The translations under genes were made by a program, and so were the position numbers. From positions 744,001 through 808,000 of the forward strand of contig NW_017265158.1 of the NCBI RefSeq assembly GCF_001638985.1: a stretch of DNA of 64,000 bases, read 5' to 3'. Positions within the stretch are counted from its first letter, which is position 1; every line of letters begins with the position of its first letter. The DNA comes from Phycomyces blakesleeanus NRRL 1555(-). Its lineage: Eukaryota; Mucoromycota; Mucoromycetes; Mucorales; Phycomycetaceae. Under the pieces are notes generated by a model that saw only the letters and a program-made list of their open reading frames with translations, searched no databases and had not been told where the DNA came from. Below are positions 11,028 to 21,366 of the stretch, piece after piece.

Positions 11028-13735
11028 ATGGGAGAACACAAGTCAAAAGACTCGAAAAGAAAGTCGAAAAAAGAAGGGAAAGAGCATCGGGAACACAGAA
11101 AGCACAAAAAAAGCTCATCAAAGAAGCATCATTCCGAATCAGAGACAGAGATTGACTACAACGATCCTTCGCTCTGGGTCGAGACTGGAGAAAGTGAAGC
11201 ACCAGAATGGAAGGCTGTGAATGCTCCAACAGAATTAGCGGTAGCTGCAGACGAGATAACAGTTGATCAGCCTAAAAGAGAAGCTGCTCGTCACGACTGG
11301 ATGTTGAATGAAACTTTTGACTTTTCGTCGCTTGGAGAAACACGAATTAAGAAAGAAGACAAACCTAAACCTAATCCAGACGAGGTAGATTTCCTCTGAA
11401 GGAAAATTACAGAGCTTCTTAAGCTTATTAAGTTATTTCTATACAATAATAATTGTTTCTATTATTATTATAACAACTTTACAGCCTGTAATACATGAAC
11501 GAGAATTGAATGTCCACTTGAAAAGCGGTCTTCATGTCGATCAATATCCAGTACAAGAAAAGGCAGCCATCAAATTCGGTGACGCAGGTTCTAATTGGCG
11601 TATGAAGAAACTACAACGTATTATGGAACAGGCAGAGGACGAAGGGCGAAATGTAAAGGATGTCGCACTTGAACGATACGGAGTAAGAGACCATTTTACT
11701 GCGCTAATTCCATTGCTATAATTAATCGCCATATTATATATATATTAAACACTAGTCAAGAGAAAAAGCGCAAGAAGCATTCGATGAAAGAGAATTTCTG
11801 GATAATAGGAAGAGAAGAGGAAGAAGAGACGATAATACACGATCAAGAGACGGACGCAGTGACGGACGCGATGATACGCGAAGATATATGTTCACTAGCT
11901 CGGACACAAAGTCAAACCAATCTTTTTATCGTCCATCTGATCGTCGACGATCTGTAGATGAACCACAAACGAAACTAGACGAATTTGGCAGAGAAAGGAA
12001 ACGTAGAAGACAATCCAGATCCAGGTCGAGATCACCTACGAAAGAAGAAAAACAAAAGCAGATCGAGGAATCCGCAAAGAGACGCCTTTTAGAAGCAACG
12101 CACTCTAGTAGACCTCATACGCCAGTAATTATAACACAGCATGAGATGCCAAATGCTTTTTCATCAGAGCCTGTTCTATCGCGAGATGAATTGAATAAGA
12201 TGAATGCAAAGGTTGTTAAGGCAAAGCTTATGGGATCTGCCGATGCCGAAAAACTGGAAAAAGAGTACAATATTCAATCTGAGCGAACTGCGGCTATGCA
12301 AGCTGCGACTAATGGACTTCAAAATGTTAATGGAACAACAGTAGCAGTGCTACCTACAGTTGATAGTGATGGTCGTATTTACGATTTTGCGCTGTCTGCA
12401 AGTACACATGAAAATTCGCAGCCCAAGAAAAAAAAGGAGAAATTTGCCGGAACACACGATCCAATTACTGGCGAAAGAATAAAGTACAGCGCTTCGGATG
12501 ACAGCATGTCTCTGATGGAGATGGTGCGTCAAGAAAAGGCTGGTAGCAAAATGACCAATGACATGGATCTAGAGTTTGCAAACAGGATCGTGTCTGATGT
12601 TACATTCGAGGTAAGTAAGAAAAAACTTTTAGGTCTTTGTATCAAGCTTCACAATAATTCACAAGAAAGCGGGGTGCTTAGAATAATCTGGACTATATGG
12701 ATGAGAAGTCAGATGTCATGGCTGCAAAGAAAGGAATGTCAGAAGAACAAAAGATGCGCTATGCTGTTAATGGTAAATGCTTTAGTGATATACTCCCACA
12801 ATATATTAACGTCTTAGGTAAAATAAGATTTTAAGCGCACACAAAAGGTTTTGGAGAAATGTCGATTCTGTTATCATGATGAAAATCCTCCTCAATGTAC
12901 AATGATATCTTTGGCTACCCAAACATATTTGGCCCTTCCGAATGTACAAGAACTAGTACCTGGCCACTGTATGATTGTTCCTCTTCAACATATAACATCT
13001 ACACTTGAATGCGACGATACTACATGGAACGAAATAAGAGTAAGAAACTCATTTGCTTTCCTATAAATATATATATATATATATACTAACCCCATAAAAC
13101 TTTCTGTTAGAATTTTCAAAAGTGCCTTTTACAAATGTTCCACGCACAGAATAAAGGAGTCATATTTATGGAAACAGTAACAAACATACGTGGCCACCGA
13201 CACACAGTAATTGAGGCTATACCAGTTCCCTATGGTGTCTATGAAGATATGCCGGCCTACTTTAAGGTAAGATAGATAATTGGGTAAAAGCTTGAAATAA
13301 CTCTTATAACCAATATAGGAAGCTATTATGGCCGTGGACGAAGAATGGTCTCAACACAAAAAACTTATAGACACAACAGAGCGAGGTTTTAGAAACTCGA
13401 TGGTAAAGAACCTGCCTTATTTCCACGTGTGGTGTGGTTTAGGAAAGAGCTATGGGCATGTTATTGAGAATGAAAAGGAGTTTCCTCATTGGTTTGGAAA
13501 GGTAAGATAATCATTTAAAGCTTTTTATATATATGTCTACAAAATACAACTCATTACACTCATAATCACATATTCATAAATTTGATACCTACAGGAAATC
13601 ATTGCTGGCCCTCTTGATATTGGCCCAGAGCTTTGGAGAAGACCAAAATATCATCATTATAGTGAAAGTCAAACACGGCAAAAAGAGTTTTTGAAGTCAT
13701 GGGAGAAGTGGGATTGGACAGCTTCATTAGATTAG
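11028..13735 (+). CDS. CWF19-like splicing factor
   Basis: Eight exons: 11028..11384, 11485..11682, 11756..12610, 12682..12772, 12828..13039, 13111..13266, 13319..13501 and 13595..13735, 730 aa. The N terminus is very basic (KDSKRKSKKEGKEHREHRK), followed by an RS-like stretch (RRRQSRSRSRSPTKEEK) and KFAGTHDPITGERIKY. The C-terminal half has CwfJ_C_1 (KCRFCYHDENPPQ with the HIT-like PGHCMIVPLQH) and CwfJ_C_2 (NLPYFHVWCGL, ending in W..WDWT). This is the CWF19L2/Cwf19 architecture. These proteins join late spliceosome/intron-lariat complexes and act with debranching. The exon at 12828 uses an AATAAG acceptor; the nearby TTAG would give an immediate stop. All phases close. Confidence 0.93.
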
Positions 13736-14009
13736 GCTTTCTTTTATTTATATTATTATCTTTAAAAGAAGAAGAAATAACTGTTCTTGACTGTCGAGCA
13801 TTTTATTATAGTATTATCATTTAATTTAATTTTTACTTGAAATTGGGATGAGTTTGAAGAACTTGTAGATACCCTATAGAAAAAAAAGAGGGTTGATTTT
13901 GGTGAATTGTTGCAAGTTTTCTAGGGTTTAAAAGTGTGTTATAGTGGAATTTTAATTAAGCACCAATTTCTCTCTCTTTTATATATACCCCACCTTTTAC
14001 GCCACCATG
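13736..14009. other. 3' flank of the CWF19-like gene
   Basis: AT-rich non-coding DNA up to the solo LTR. The last five bases (CCATG, 14005-14009) are the left target-site duplication of the LTR insertion. Confidence 0.6.
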
Positions 14010-14315
14010 TGTAAGGAACCAAGCTCGTTGGTTACTAAGCTGGACCAATCCCAAACTTCGGTTTATTACCAATTAGAGTATACTGTACTAGAAAGATATT
14101 CAGACCACTAGGGATCGAGCTTTCCTGCCCATTTATATCCTTGTATCACACTTACTATAATTATCTACCATTGACATCTAGCTAGAATTCATATAAATAC
14201 CCATTGCGCTTGATCCTCTAAAGATCAAACGAACAGCACGTTAAAATAAAGGAATCCTTTCTTCTTTGTCTTGTCCCTGTTATCTGTTACTCTCTGCATG
14301 GCTGTGTTCCTGACA
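14010..14315. mobile_element. Solo LTR with 5-bp target duplication
   Basis: A 306-bp segment starts TGTAAGGAACC and ends TGTTCCTGACA. The ends are imperfect inverted repeats with the LTR-type TG...CA termini. It is flanked by identical CCATG pentamers at 14005-14009 and 14316-14320. A TATA-like ATATAAATA lies at 14191 and an AATAAA polyadenylation-type signal at 14245, matching a U3-R-U5 layout on the plus strand. No internal retrotransposon sequence is adjacent, so this is the product of LTR-LTR recombination. The 5-bp duplication fits Ty3/gypsy or Ty1/copia elements. Confidence 0.85.
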
Positions 14316-14519
14316 CCATGTTATTGAAGTCAATGCAAAACATCTTCCCAACTTCTTCAACCCAGTAAAAGAATTAAAGTATAAAACTATTCAAATCTAA
14401 AAGCTTACCATTCAGTAACAAATCCCCCTTATGAATCCGGGTTGCATCATATTTCAACACTGGCTACAAAGATCCCCAGAAATCTTGTAAGCAGTTCTTA
14501 AGGTGATATTTAATTATCA

Positions 14520-14882
14520 TTTGGTGTGGACAGACTAAAAGGGCAAAAACAGGGCAAAAAAAGGGCAAAATTTTTAATCGACTCTAATTAGCTAGTTTTC
14601 TTTCATTGCCACTAGGATTGAGAAGAGAAGCATTTTTTTATGGAGAGGATGTGCCATATAATGAGAGGTCTAGAAAAACTCGCAATAAAAGGTTCTCACT
14701 TAATGACAGAGACGGGATTATATGCACAATTTTATCTAATATGTATTTTGAACTAATTTTGAACTTTTTTTTAAATAAAGATGTGGACAGCCATAAATTA
14801 GTCTGATTGACTAAGTTCAGGATGAAGTTGTTTTACCCTTTTTTTGCCCTTTTTTTTGAACTTTTAGTCTGTCCACACCAAA
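14520..14882 (+). mobile_element. Small TIR element, copy 2
   Basis: It begins TTTGGTGTGGACAGACTAAA at 14520 and ends with the exact inverse at 14882 (22-bp perfect terminal inverted repeats). It is the same family as 4961-5359 in inverted orientation. Copy 2 carries the ORF 14606..14806 (66 codons), starting with TTG instead of ATG and including EAFFYGEDVPYNE and RFSLNDRDGIICTIL. The two copies differ by indels and substitutions, so they are not recent duplicates. Confidence 0.85.
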
Positions 14883-15140
14883 TATTATTGGGCTAAAATT
14901 GTAATAGTGACGAACAAATGCCGAACAAATTTTGATTGAAAAATGTACAGCTCTTTGACCGACTGAATCGTCACTTTTTTATATGCAATATGATAATGTT
15001 TTTAATTTTCTCTTTAATAGATTATAGAATCTATTGTCAACAAAGTCATATAATACTTCTTTCTCTCCATCTTACATGCCAAAATATAGTACAAAGCAAC
15101 AAACAATTGATACCTTGAAGAAATCGCGTAATATCAGTGA

Positions 15141-15440
15141 ATTTATCGTGAAAAAAAAACACTGGTAGAGTCTTTATCAGCAAGTGCCGACGAGCTTATT
15201 AAAGATATTTTAGAAGTAATTAAAAAGGAAGTTAATATAAAGTTAGAGCAGATAGCTGCCGTGAAGGAGCTTGAACAAACCCTTAAAGCCAATAAATACA
15301 TACACAAGGTTGACAATGTATTGCCAGATGTTGAGTAAAGGGAAAGAGCACTTGATTTCTTCGAGAGTCTAGGCGTATATAGGCTCAAAGAAGAAATCAG
15401 AATGTGCAAAAGGTTATTCTATATATGCTATAAAATCTAA
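15141..15440 (+). pseudogene. Decayed ORF of unknown family
   Basis: A plus-strand frame from 15141 reads ADELIKDILEVIKKEVNIKL, then EQIAAVKELEQTLKANKYIH, is stopped by TAA at 15336, and continues in the same frame with RERALDFFESLGVYRLKEE to a TAA at 15438. The amphipathic, charged pattern on both sides of the stop argues for a former coding region broken by one nonsense change. No start codon or intron set could be fixed. It sits among transposon remains and may belong to one. Confidence 0.45.
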
Positions 15441-15741
15441 GAATTTTGTACGAATTTTGCACTTTTGTCTTTTGGTGTCCTCAACTACAAAATAATATCA
15501 CTGGCTAAGATTCGCATAAGATTTTGTTCGAACAACCTGGCTGAGTACCCCCCTATTATTACCATTTATTCGAGCATTAGACTCAAAGAAACATATAGAG
15601 GGAGACAACATATAGAGGGCCTAAAGCTCGGGCAGATAAATTCTTTGTATTATATGGATACTTTTTATTTTGGAACAAAACATTGCATAAATAAAGTATT
15701 GTTTTGTACGTATAGTCAGTGACTATTAGCTCTACCAATAT

Positions 15742-17559
15742 TTATAAGATATTGCAGGTAGTCTTCTTTTCTTTTGGAAGAGGCTCTGTTCTGTGCGGAT
15801 GGGGTGGAGGAGCTGAAGGTCTGGCACGATTAGGAGCCGACTCTTGGCCAGAAGGATGATTAACTGTAGGTGGAATTTGACTTGCTGTCGGAGGAACAGG
15901 GATGGCTTGAGGTGGACGCTTGATGGAATTATCCGAGGAAGAAGTTCGATGACCAAGGTCATTTTGAGAGTGAGGATTGGATTGATAAGACTGCTGCTGC
16001 TGTTGCTGCTGTTGCTGCTGAGGAAAAGGTTCATATGAACGTGACGCTCCCAGCGCTTGACTGCCTTGGACGTTTTGTCTACCTTGGCCGCTTTGAATAG
16101 AAGTTGCCAGAAATGGAGCTGGACCGGCCTGCGGAATATCGGATGAGAGCCTTTCAATATGAAGAGGTGGTAAGGCTTTGTCTGTGCGCATTGATGCTTC
16201 TGACTTTGCTTCAAATGTATTTTCGTCTTTGTGAGCAGATTCGTCGACGTTCATATCTAAAATGGTACTGTGGGCCTGAGGTACTGTGGTAGACTTGGTA
16301 GATGTACTATGTCCAGCTAAACTATTGCTGCTATCATTAGTGGCAGGCTTGATCGGATGAGTCTCAAACGAAGTCGGGACTTTGTTAGGTGGGGATAAAA
16401 TATGCTCGGTGGACGATTGCTGATAAGTCTCAGTCATATCAGCCTCAGTGTTCTTTGTGGAAGGGTTCACATGCGAAGGTTCATTTTTGGTACCCTTTTC
16501 GAGAATATCTGCCCAAGTGGGATTATGGCTGGGGTTCTGGGCTGGGCTAACATGCCTATCAAGATCTCCATGCACATTATTCAAAATGCTATAGATTTTT
16601 AGATCTGAAGTTTTGATGGCAGACTCTACGGCAGCTTGAACAGCATTTGGAGGCATTTGAGGTACGGAAGTGGATGACGCCTTGGCGGCTGCCACGTCTT
16701 TGACTGGAACTGTTTCTTTGCCTGGAGCCGTTTCTTTGGCTGATTCGGGATGAACTGATTTCAAAACAGACTCAACATTCAATTTGGAAGCTTTTATGAC
16801 GGCAAGAACGGCGGCCTGAATAGCTTCTTGATCTATCTTGGGAGGATCTGCTTTTGTTGGTCGAGTAGTCTGTTTTATAGGGCCCGGAGAAAGTGACTTT
16901 AAAATTGTATTAATATTTATTTTTGAAGCTTCAATGACAGCTAGAACGGCAGCATTTATGGCCTCCGGATCTACCACTAGAGTTCCCTTTGAATGGACCT
17001 TTGGATCCGTAGCTTCGGATCCACTACAGGTGCCAAGAATTTTGTAAGCATCCAATTTTGAAGCTGAGATAACAGAGGCGATAGCTGCTTTGATAGCCTC
17101 TGGGTCGATTGTAGGGGAAGAATTATCGATGTTTTTGAACTCTTTCTTTTCTAGAGTAATATCGGCTGTTTTACCGAGTCTTTCCAATAGTGTATAGATA
17201 TCTACTTTGGAAGCCTTAATGACGGCTAAAACGGCAGCATGAATAGCTTTGTGATCGACAGACGTCGGGTCATTCTTTGAAATTATGGTGATTTTGTCCT
17301 CGTTTATTTCTTTGGGCATTTCCGAAATATCAGAGGAATCTGACACTGCTTCTTCTGTAAAAGATTCTGCTTTAGGTTCAGGCGGTGGGGTTTGAGTGTC
17401 ATCTTTTGTAGCTTGTTGGTTGGCCCCATTTTTCTTCTTGTTCTTCTTTTTTTTGTTCTTGGTTGGCTTGGCGGCTTGTGCAGAAGGGAATGCATTAGCG
17501 TGAGTGGGTCCGCCCAGACTTGGTTCTGAAGGACGTCTGTCTGAAGCTGAAGCAGGCAT
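15742..17559 (-). CDS. Five-repeat low-complexity protein with C-terminal CaaX box
   Basis: A single 605-aa open frame. The N terminus has a lysine-rich block (KPTKNKKKKNKKKNG). Five copies of a roughly 30-residue repeat follow at about residues 101-130, 151-180, 196-225, 242-271 and 302-331. Their core pattern is (V/I)D.(E)AI.AAVLAVIKASK followed by (D/N)xxxxL. They are Ala/Val/Ile-rich, most likely helical, and spaced by variable linkers. The rest is Ser/Thr/Pro-rich with an 11-residue glutamine run. The protein ends ...KEKKTTCNIL, which fits a CaaX prenylation box. With Leu last it would favour geranylgeranylation, and the adjacent lysines would aid membrane binding. I do not recognise the family. 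A 5'-untranslated exon is possible, since TTTAG lies just upstream. Confidence 0.8.
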   Translation of the reverse strand: MPASASDRRPSEPSLGGPTHANAFPSAQAAKPTKNKKKKNKKKNGANQQATKDDTQTPPPEPKAESFTEEAVSDSSDISEMPKEINEDKITIISKNDPTSVDHKAIHAAVLAVIKASKVDIYTLLERLGKTADITLEKKEFKNIDNSSPTIDPEAIKAAIASVISASKLDAYKILGTCSGSEATDPKVHSKGTLVVDPEAINAAVLAVIEASKININTILKSLSPGPIKQTTRPTKADPPKIDQEAIQAAVLAVIKASKLNVESVLKSVHPESAKETAPGKETVPVKDVAAAKASSTSVPQMPPNAVQAAVESAIKTSDLKIYSILNNVHGDLDRHVSPAQNPSHNPTWADILEKGTKNEPSHVNPSTKNTEADMTETYQQSSTEHILSPPNKVPTSFETHPIKPATNDSSNSLAGHSTSTKSTTVPQAHSTILDMNVDESAHKDENTFEAKSEASMRTDKALPPLHIERLSSDIPQAGPAPFLATSIQSGQGRQNVQGSQALGASRSYEPFPQQQQQQQQQQSYQSNPHSQNDLGHRTSSSDNSIKRPPQAIPVPPTASQIPPTVNHPSGQESAPNRARPSAPPPHPHRTEPLPKEKKTTCNIL

Positions 17560-17596
17560 AGCGCAAACTAAAGATGAACAATAAAGATAGATAAAT

Positions 17597-17629
<33 letters not shown>

Positions 17630-18470
17630 GAAAAGGTTAATTGGTATAAATGCTTTGTTCTTTATCTATTAGACATTTTGAAATAGCTCTTTTGCTCCGC
17701 GCTCCAGTACATCTGGCTGTCCAAGAAATATGAGCGTATCTTTCTTCTATTGTATACGTTTGTGTTTGTGGGCATTTAGTCTGAGTTTGTAATTTTTAAG
17801 AAATTCCCCCCCCCCACAAAATTCAATTTAGTATACATATTTTTTTTTGATATATTTGATTGGCTAAGAGCATACGAATTCTACTCCAAAATTTGTCCTA
17901 TGTTTTCAGATGAATAATTTTTGGAACAAAAATATAATAGCTGTAATATGCAATAATTGTGCGTAAGTCTACCAAGATTGGTATACTGCTCAATATTGTT
18001 TAAATATTATACTTTTTTCAAGTTAATTGTAGACAGATAAAGCTTGATGTTATCGGTTCAATCCGAAGCATACTTATTCAGAACCTTTCCGCCTGTCTAC
18101 AGCCATTACATACATACATATATAATCATGTATACAAAAGTTGTTCTACGGGCATAAAATGTATTGATTGAATGATGAATATTTGGCTCGGAACAAACAA
18201 AATTGTCTAGCTAAAATCAGTCCCACCAAAAGGAAAGCACGGATCTCTTAAACCTTAAAAGTGATACATTACTTGTTTATTTATTTTTGACTTGCATGGT
18301 CTTTATCATATCCACACAACTCCCTTGTCTATCGCTTTCCTGCTACTGAGTGGGACCGTTCCCGTGACTCTCAACCACCACAAAATGACTCACTAGTTTT
18401 AAACCCGATAACACTACTTTACTTGGAATTGTTCTCTCTCTCTTTTTTTTTCGTTGTTCAATCGCTCACA
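17560..18470. promoter_or_regulatory. Divergent intergenic region
   Basis: 911 bp between the start codons of the CaaX protein (-) and N-acetylglutamate synthase (+), so it must hold both promoters. It contains a (GAAA)n run at 17599-17629, a short C run near 17809, and a CT-rich tract just before the NAGS start. Two short upstream ATG frames lie in the putative NAGS leader: 18296-18349 (17 codons) and an ATG-ACT-CAC-TAG near 18383. No factor sites are claimed. Confidence 0.55.
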
Positions 18471-20284
18471 ATGTTCATTCGAAAGATCACCAAACCAGTC
18501 TTGTGGAGTCAATGGGCCAGTCCAAGATACTATTCGACCACAAAACCACTCTTGGGCTCCCAAAAGCCAACTATTGTAAGCAACTTCTCCTAGAGGAATT
18601 CCTGACCTTAGTGCTTGTCTTTAGGCGTCAGACGAAAAACCAGAAGATGTTCGGGTAAGAATCGATATTCCGAGCATAGTAAATAGTAAATAGTACAGAG
18701 TACAGAGTATGCACGCATAAGTAAAAGCAAAAAGTAAATGAGATTGACTAAAAAAAACGAATATATCAACTGCACCAAATTACCGCGACAACAATAAAGG
18801 ATCTTCTTGTCAACCTCATGAAGACATCTCCCAGTAAGCGCGAACTTCAGCATTTCTTAAAAAGATTCGTCCCGGATACATCACCTTCCATGCCTCGCAT
18901 AAAGCCAGAATTGAACCCGCAGGGTGCTCCAGGAGTACAGTCTCCTAAAGACTATGTTAATGCACTTTTGTCCCCTTCATCAAACCAGATAGCCCTCACC
19001 AAGGTTGAAGGTCCCTTTGATAGAACAGGATGGCAGGCTGTTGGATCAACCCTTCTTAAGCTTCAAAAGCTTGGCATGACATCAATTGTAGTTGCTGACA
19101 GTGTAGCATGGAGATCAGAACAGCATTCAGTAGAGCTTACAAAGCGCATGACTCGGGAGAGTATGGCTCTGGTGGAAGCGATCGAGGGAGCAGGAGGAAG
19201 GGCACGCCCGATATATGGAGGACTTCTTGAACAGGGTGTGTCAGATATCCAGGTCAACTTTGAATTTATCCAGTCTGCGCTTGACAACAACCAGATCCCG
19301 GTTGTGTTCCCCATTCTTTCTAATAATGGAATGCAACAGCCCATCAAAGCCAATGAGGCAATGGTAGCACTTACTCGAAACCTGGCTGGCCCACTCAAGT
19401 TCAAGGGAATCACTCCCGCCAGAATAGTGGTGATTAATAATGAAGGAGGAATCCCTAACCATGAGCGACCAGGAACAGCTCACAGTTTGGTGAATGTGCA
19501 GGAAGAATACGATGAGATTGTCAAAGCATATGATGACAATGAAGCTTGGAAAAAATCCCATCCAAGTGCGATTCAAAATCTGGACATGGTCAAAGACTGT
19601 CTTTCGTGCCTGCCTACTACTTCTTCGGCTATCATTGTGCCTACTAGCTCACTGCCCAAAGCTTTGATTGCCAATCTTGTCACAGATAAGCCGCTTTACT
19701 CGTCTTCTCTGCCGATCAGTAACCTCCAGATTGGCAGTCCTGATTTGCTGCAAGTAAATCAAACCCGTTCTACCGTGCTCCGTCATGGAATCAAAATCAA
19801 TAATTACGCCAACCTGTCTGATCTTGATCTGCCGAACCTCACCAGACTATTGGAGGCCAGTTTCCAAAAAAAGATTGATCAGTCGAGTTTCTATGCTCGA
19901 CTAGAACGTGATCTTGCGGGAGCGATTATCGCTGGAGATTATGAAGGCGCGGTACTAATGACACGCGAGAGAGCATATCCAGAAGCACAGGCCCATTACT
20001 ACCTTGACAAGTTTGCAATCGCACCAACCAGTCAAGGCATTGGGTTAACAGACATTCTATGGAAACGGATGTGCGATGCTTACCCTGAACTACTCTGGCG
20101 CAGTCGACAAGACAATGGGGTCAACAAGTGGTACTTTGAGCGTTCCAATGGATACCTGCGACTTAAGGGTACTCAATGGGTTCTGTTCTGGCATGGATCA
20201 AAAGGCTTCCAATTTGTGGAGGAGTATGCAACAATTGCAAAGGCGATACCCGCTTCATTCTCAGGTCTTCTTACCAACAAGTAG
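18471..20284 (+). CDS. ARG2: N-acetylglutamate synthase, mitochondrial
   Basis: Three exons: 18471..18575, 18625..18654 and 18800..20284, 539 aa. It makes N-acetylglutamate from glutamate and acetyl-CoA, the first committed step of ornithine/arginine synthesis. The N terminus MFIRKITKPVLWSQWASPRY is basic, hydroxylated and acid-free, as expected of a mitochondrial presequence. The middle is an amino-acid-kinase-like domain. The C-terminal GNAT/NAT domain includes DLPNLTRLLEASFQKK, AGAIIAGDYEGAVLMT, LDKFAIAPTSQGIGLTDILW (acetyl-CoA loop) and WRSRQDNGVNKWYFERS. This matches the fungal Arg2 architecture. The second exon is only 30 nt. The start was chosen because it gives the presequence and keeps all phases. 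Confidence 0.95.
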
Positions 20285-21151
20285 ATTATGAAGAGAAACA
20301 AGAATAAAGAACAAAAGAACAAAAGCTTACTGCACACACACACACACATGCATGCTCAATTCAACCTTTTTAACTATCCTTTTCTTGCCTTACTTTTTTG
20401 TACAGATTTTTAAATTTTATTTTATCCTGATCACTTTTAGCTTTTTGTATAAAATATTAATAATAACAATAGCTATATAGCTATAACGATATCAAATCGT
20501 TTTTTTTTTATTTTATTTTGGCTTGAGATTCTGCAAGAAGAAACGTGCAAATCCGTTTTATTCCATGAGAGATGGCGTCACCCATTGGCTGATTTACCCT
20601 GTTCGGGTTAAGAGTGCGTGTGTGAATAAAGAGAGAAAGAAAAGAAAAGCAAATAAAAATAAAGTAAAATAGAGTCTGTTTTATACAAGAACAAATACAT
20701 ATCTATATCTATCAATTTATTTTTTATACTTATATACATAGTGTAGTATAGTATAGTATAGTATAGTATAGTATAGTATAGTATAGTATAGTATGGTATA
20801 GTATAGTATATTATTAAATAATATTATTTAATATAATTATTTATTGAAAACAGCTCTCCTTCAAGACATTCATTTATTAGCTGTTTTATATACCAATATA
20901 TACATATATATATATATAAATATACATACATATATAAGGAGACCAAAAGAATATATACATATTCACAATTACATATATAAAGAAAAGCGATTCAATAAAT
21001 AATGGATGAATGTAAGTCTGGCAATTTAAACCTTTTTTATTTTTATTTTTATTTTATTTATGTTTCTTCATTTTCTTGTACATTTTGACAGCAATTAGTT
21101 GAACCTCTTATAATCTCTATTTTATATGTTTCGATAATAATAATAATAACA
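20285..21151. other. Intergenic, simple-repeat rich
   Basis: It contains the NAGS 3' flank, a (CA)n run near 20332-20347, a long pentanucleotide (TATAG)n array at 20744-20811, and AT-rich DNA with TATATA runs before the TBC gene. No gene is seen. Confidence 0.7.
20744..20811. repeat. (TATAG)n pentanucleotide array
   Basis: About 13 consecutive GTATA/TATAG units with one variant (GTATG), ending at the TTATTAAATAATATT inverted-repeat-like sequence. Confidence 0.97.
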
Positions 21152-21335
21152 ATGTCTCCTGGTGATTCCTCTTTTTTAGATGTATCTCAAAAGTATGTCA
21201 TTATTCTCACATCTTATTGTACAATGTTCATTGACTCATCCGGTTCATTAGATCTTTTTGGCGACGACATGGCTTAAAATTACCTGGAAGGTAAAAAGCA
21301 AGCCAGCAAACAAAGAATAAAATGATCATGATGAA

Positions 21336-21366
<31 letters not shown>

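Noticed and set aside
16104..17047. Plus-strand ORFs opposite the CaaX protein
   Set aside because: Mirror frames of the repeat-rich minus-strand gene; no independent support.
18045..18075. GGTTCAATCC, a tRNA B-box-like motif
   Set aside because: No acceptor stem, D-arm or proper T-stem could be folded around it.
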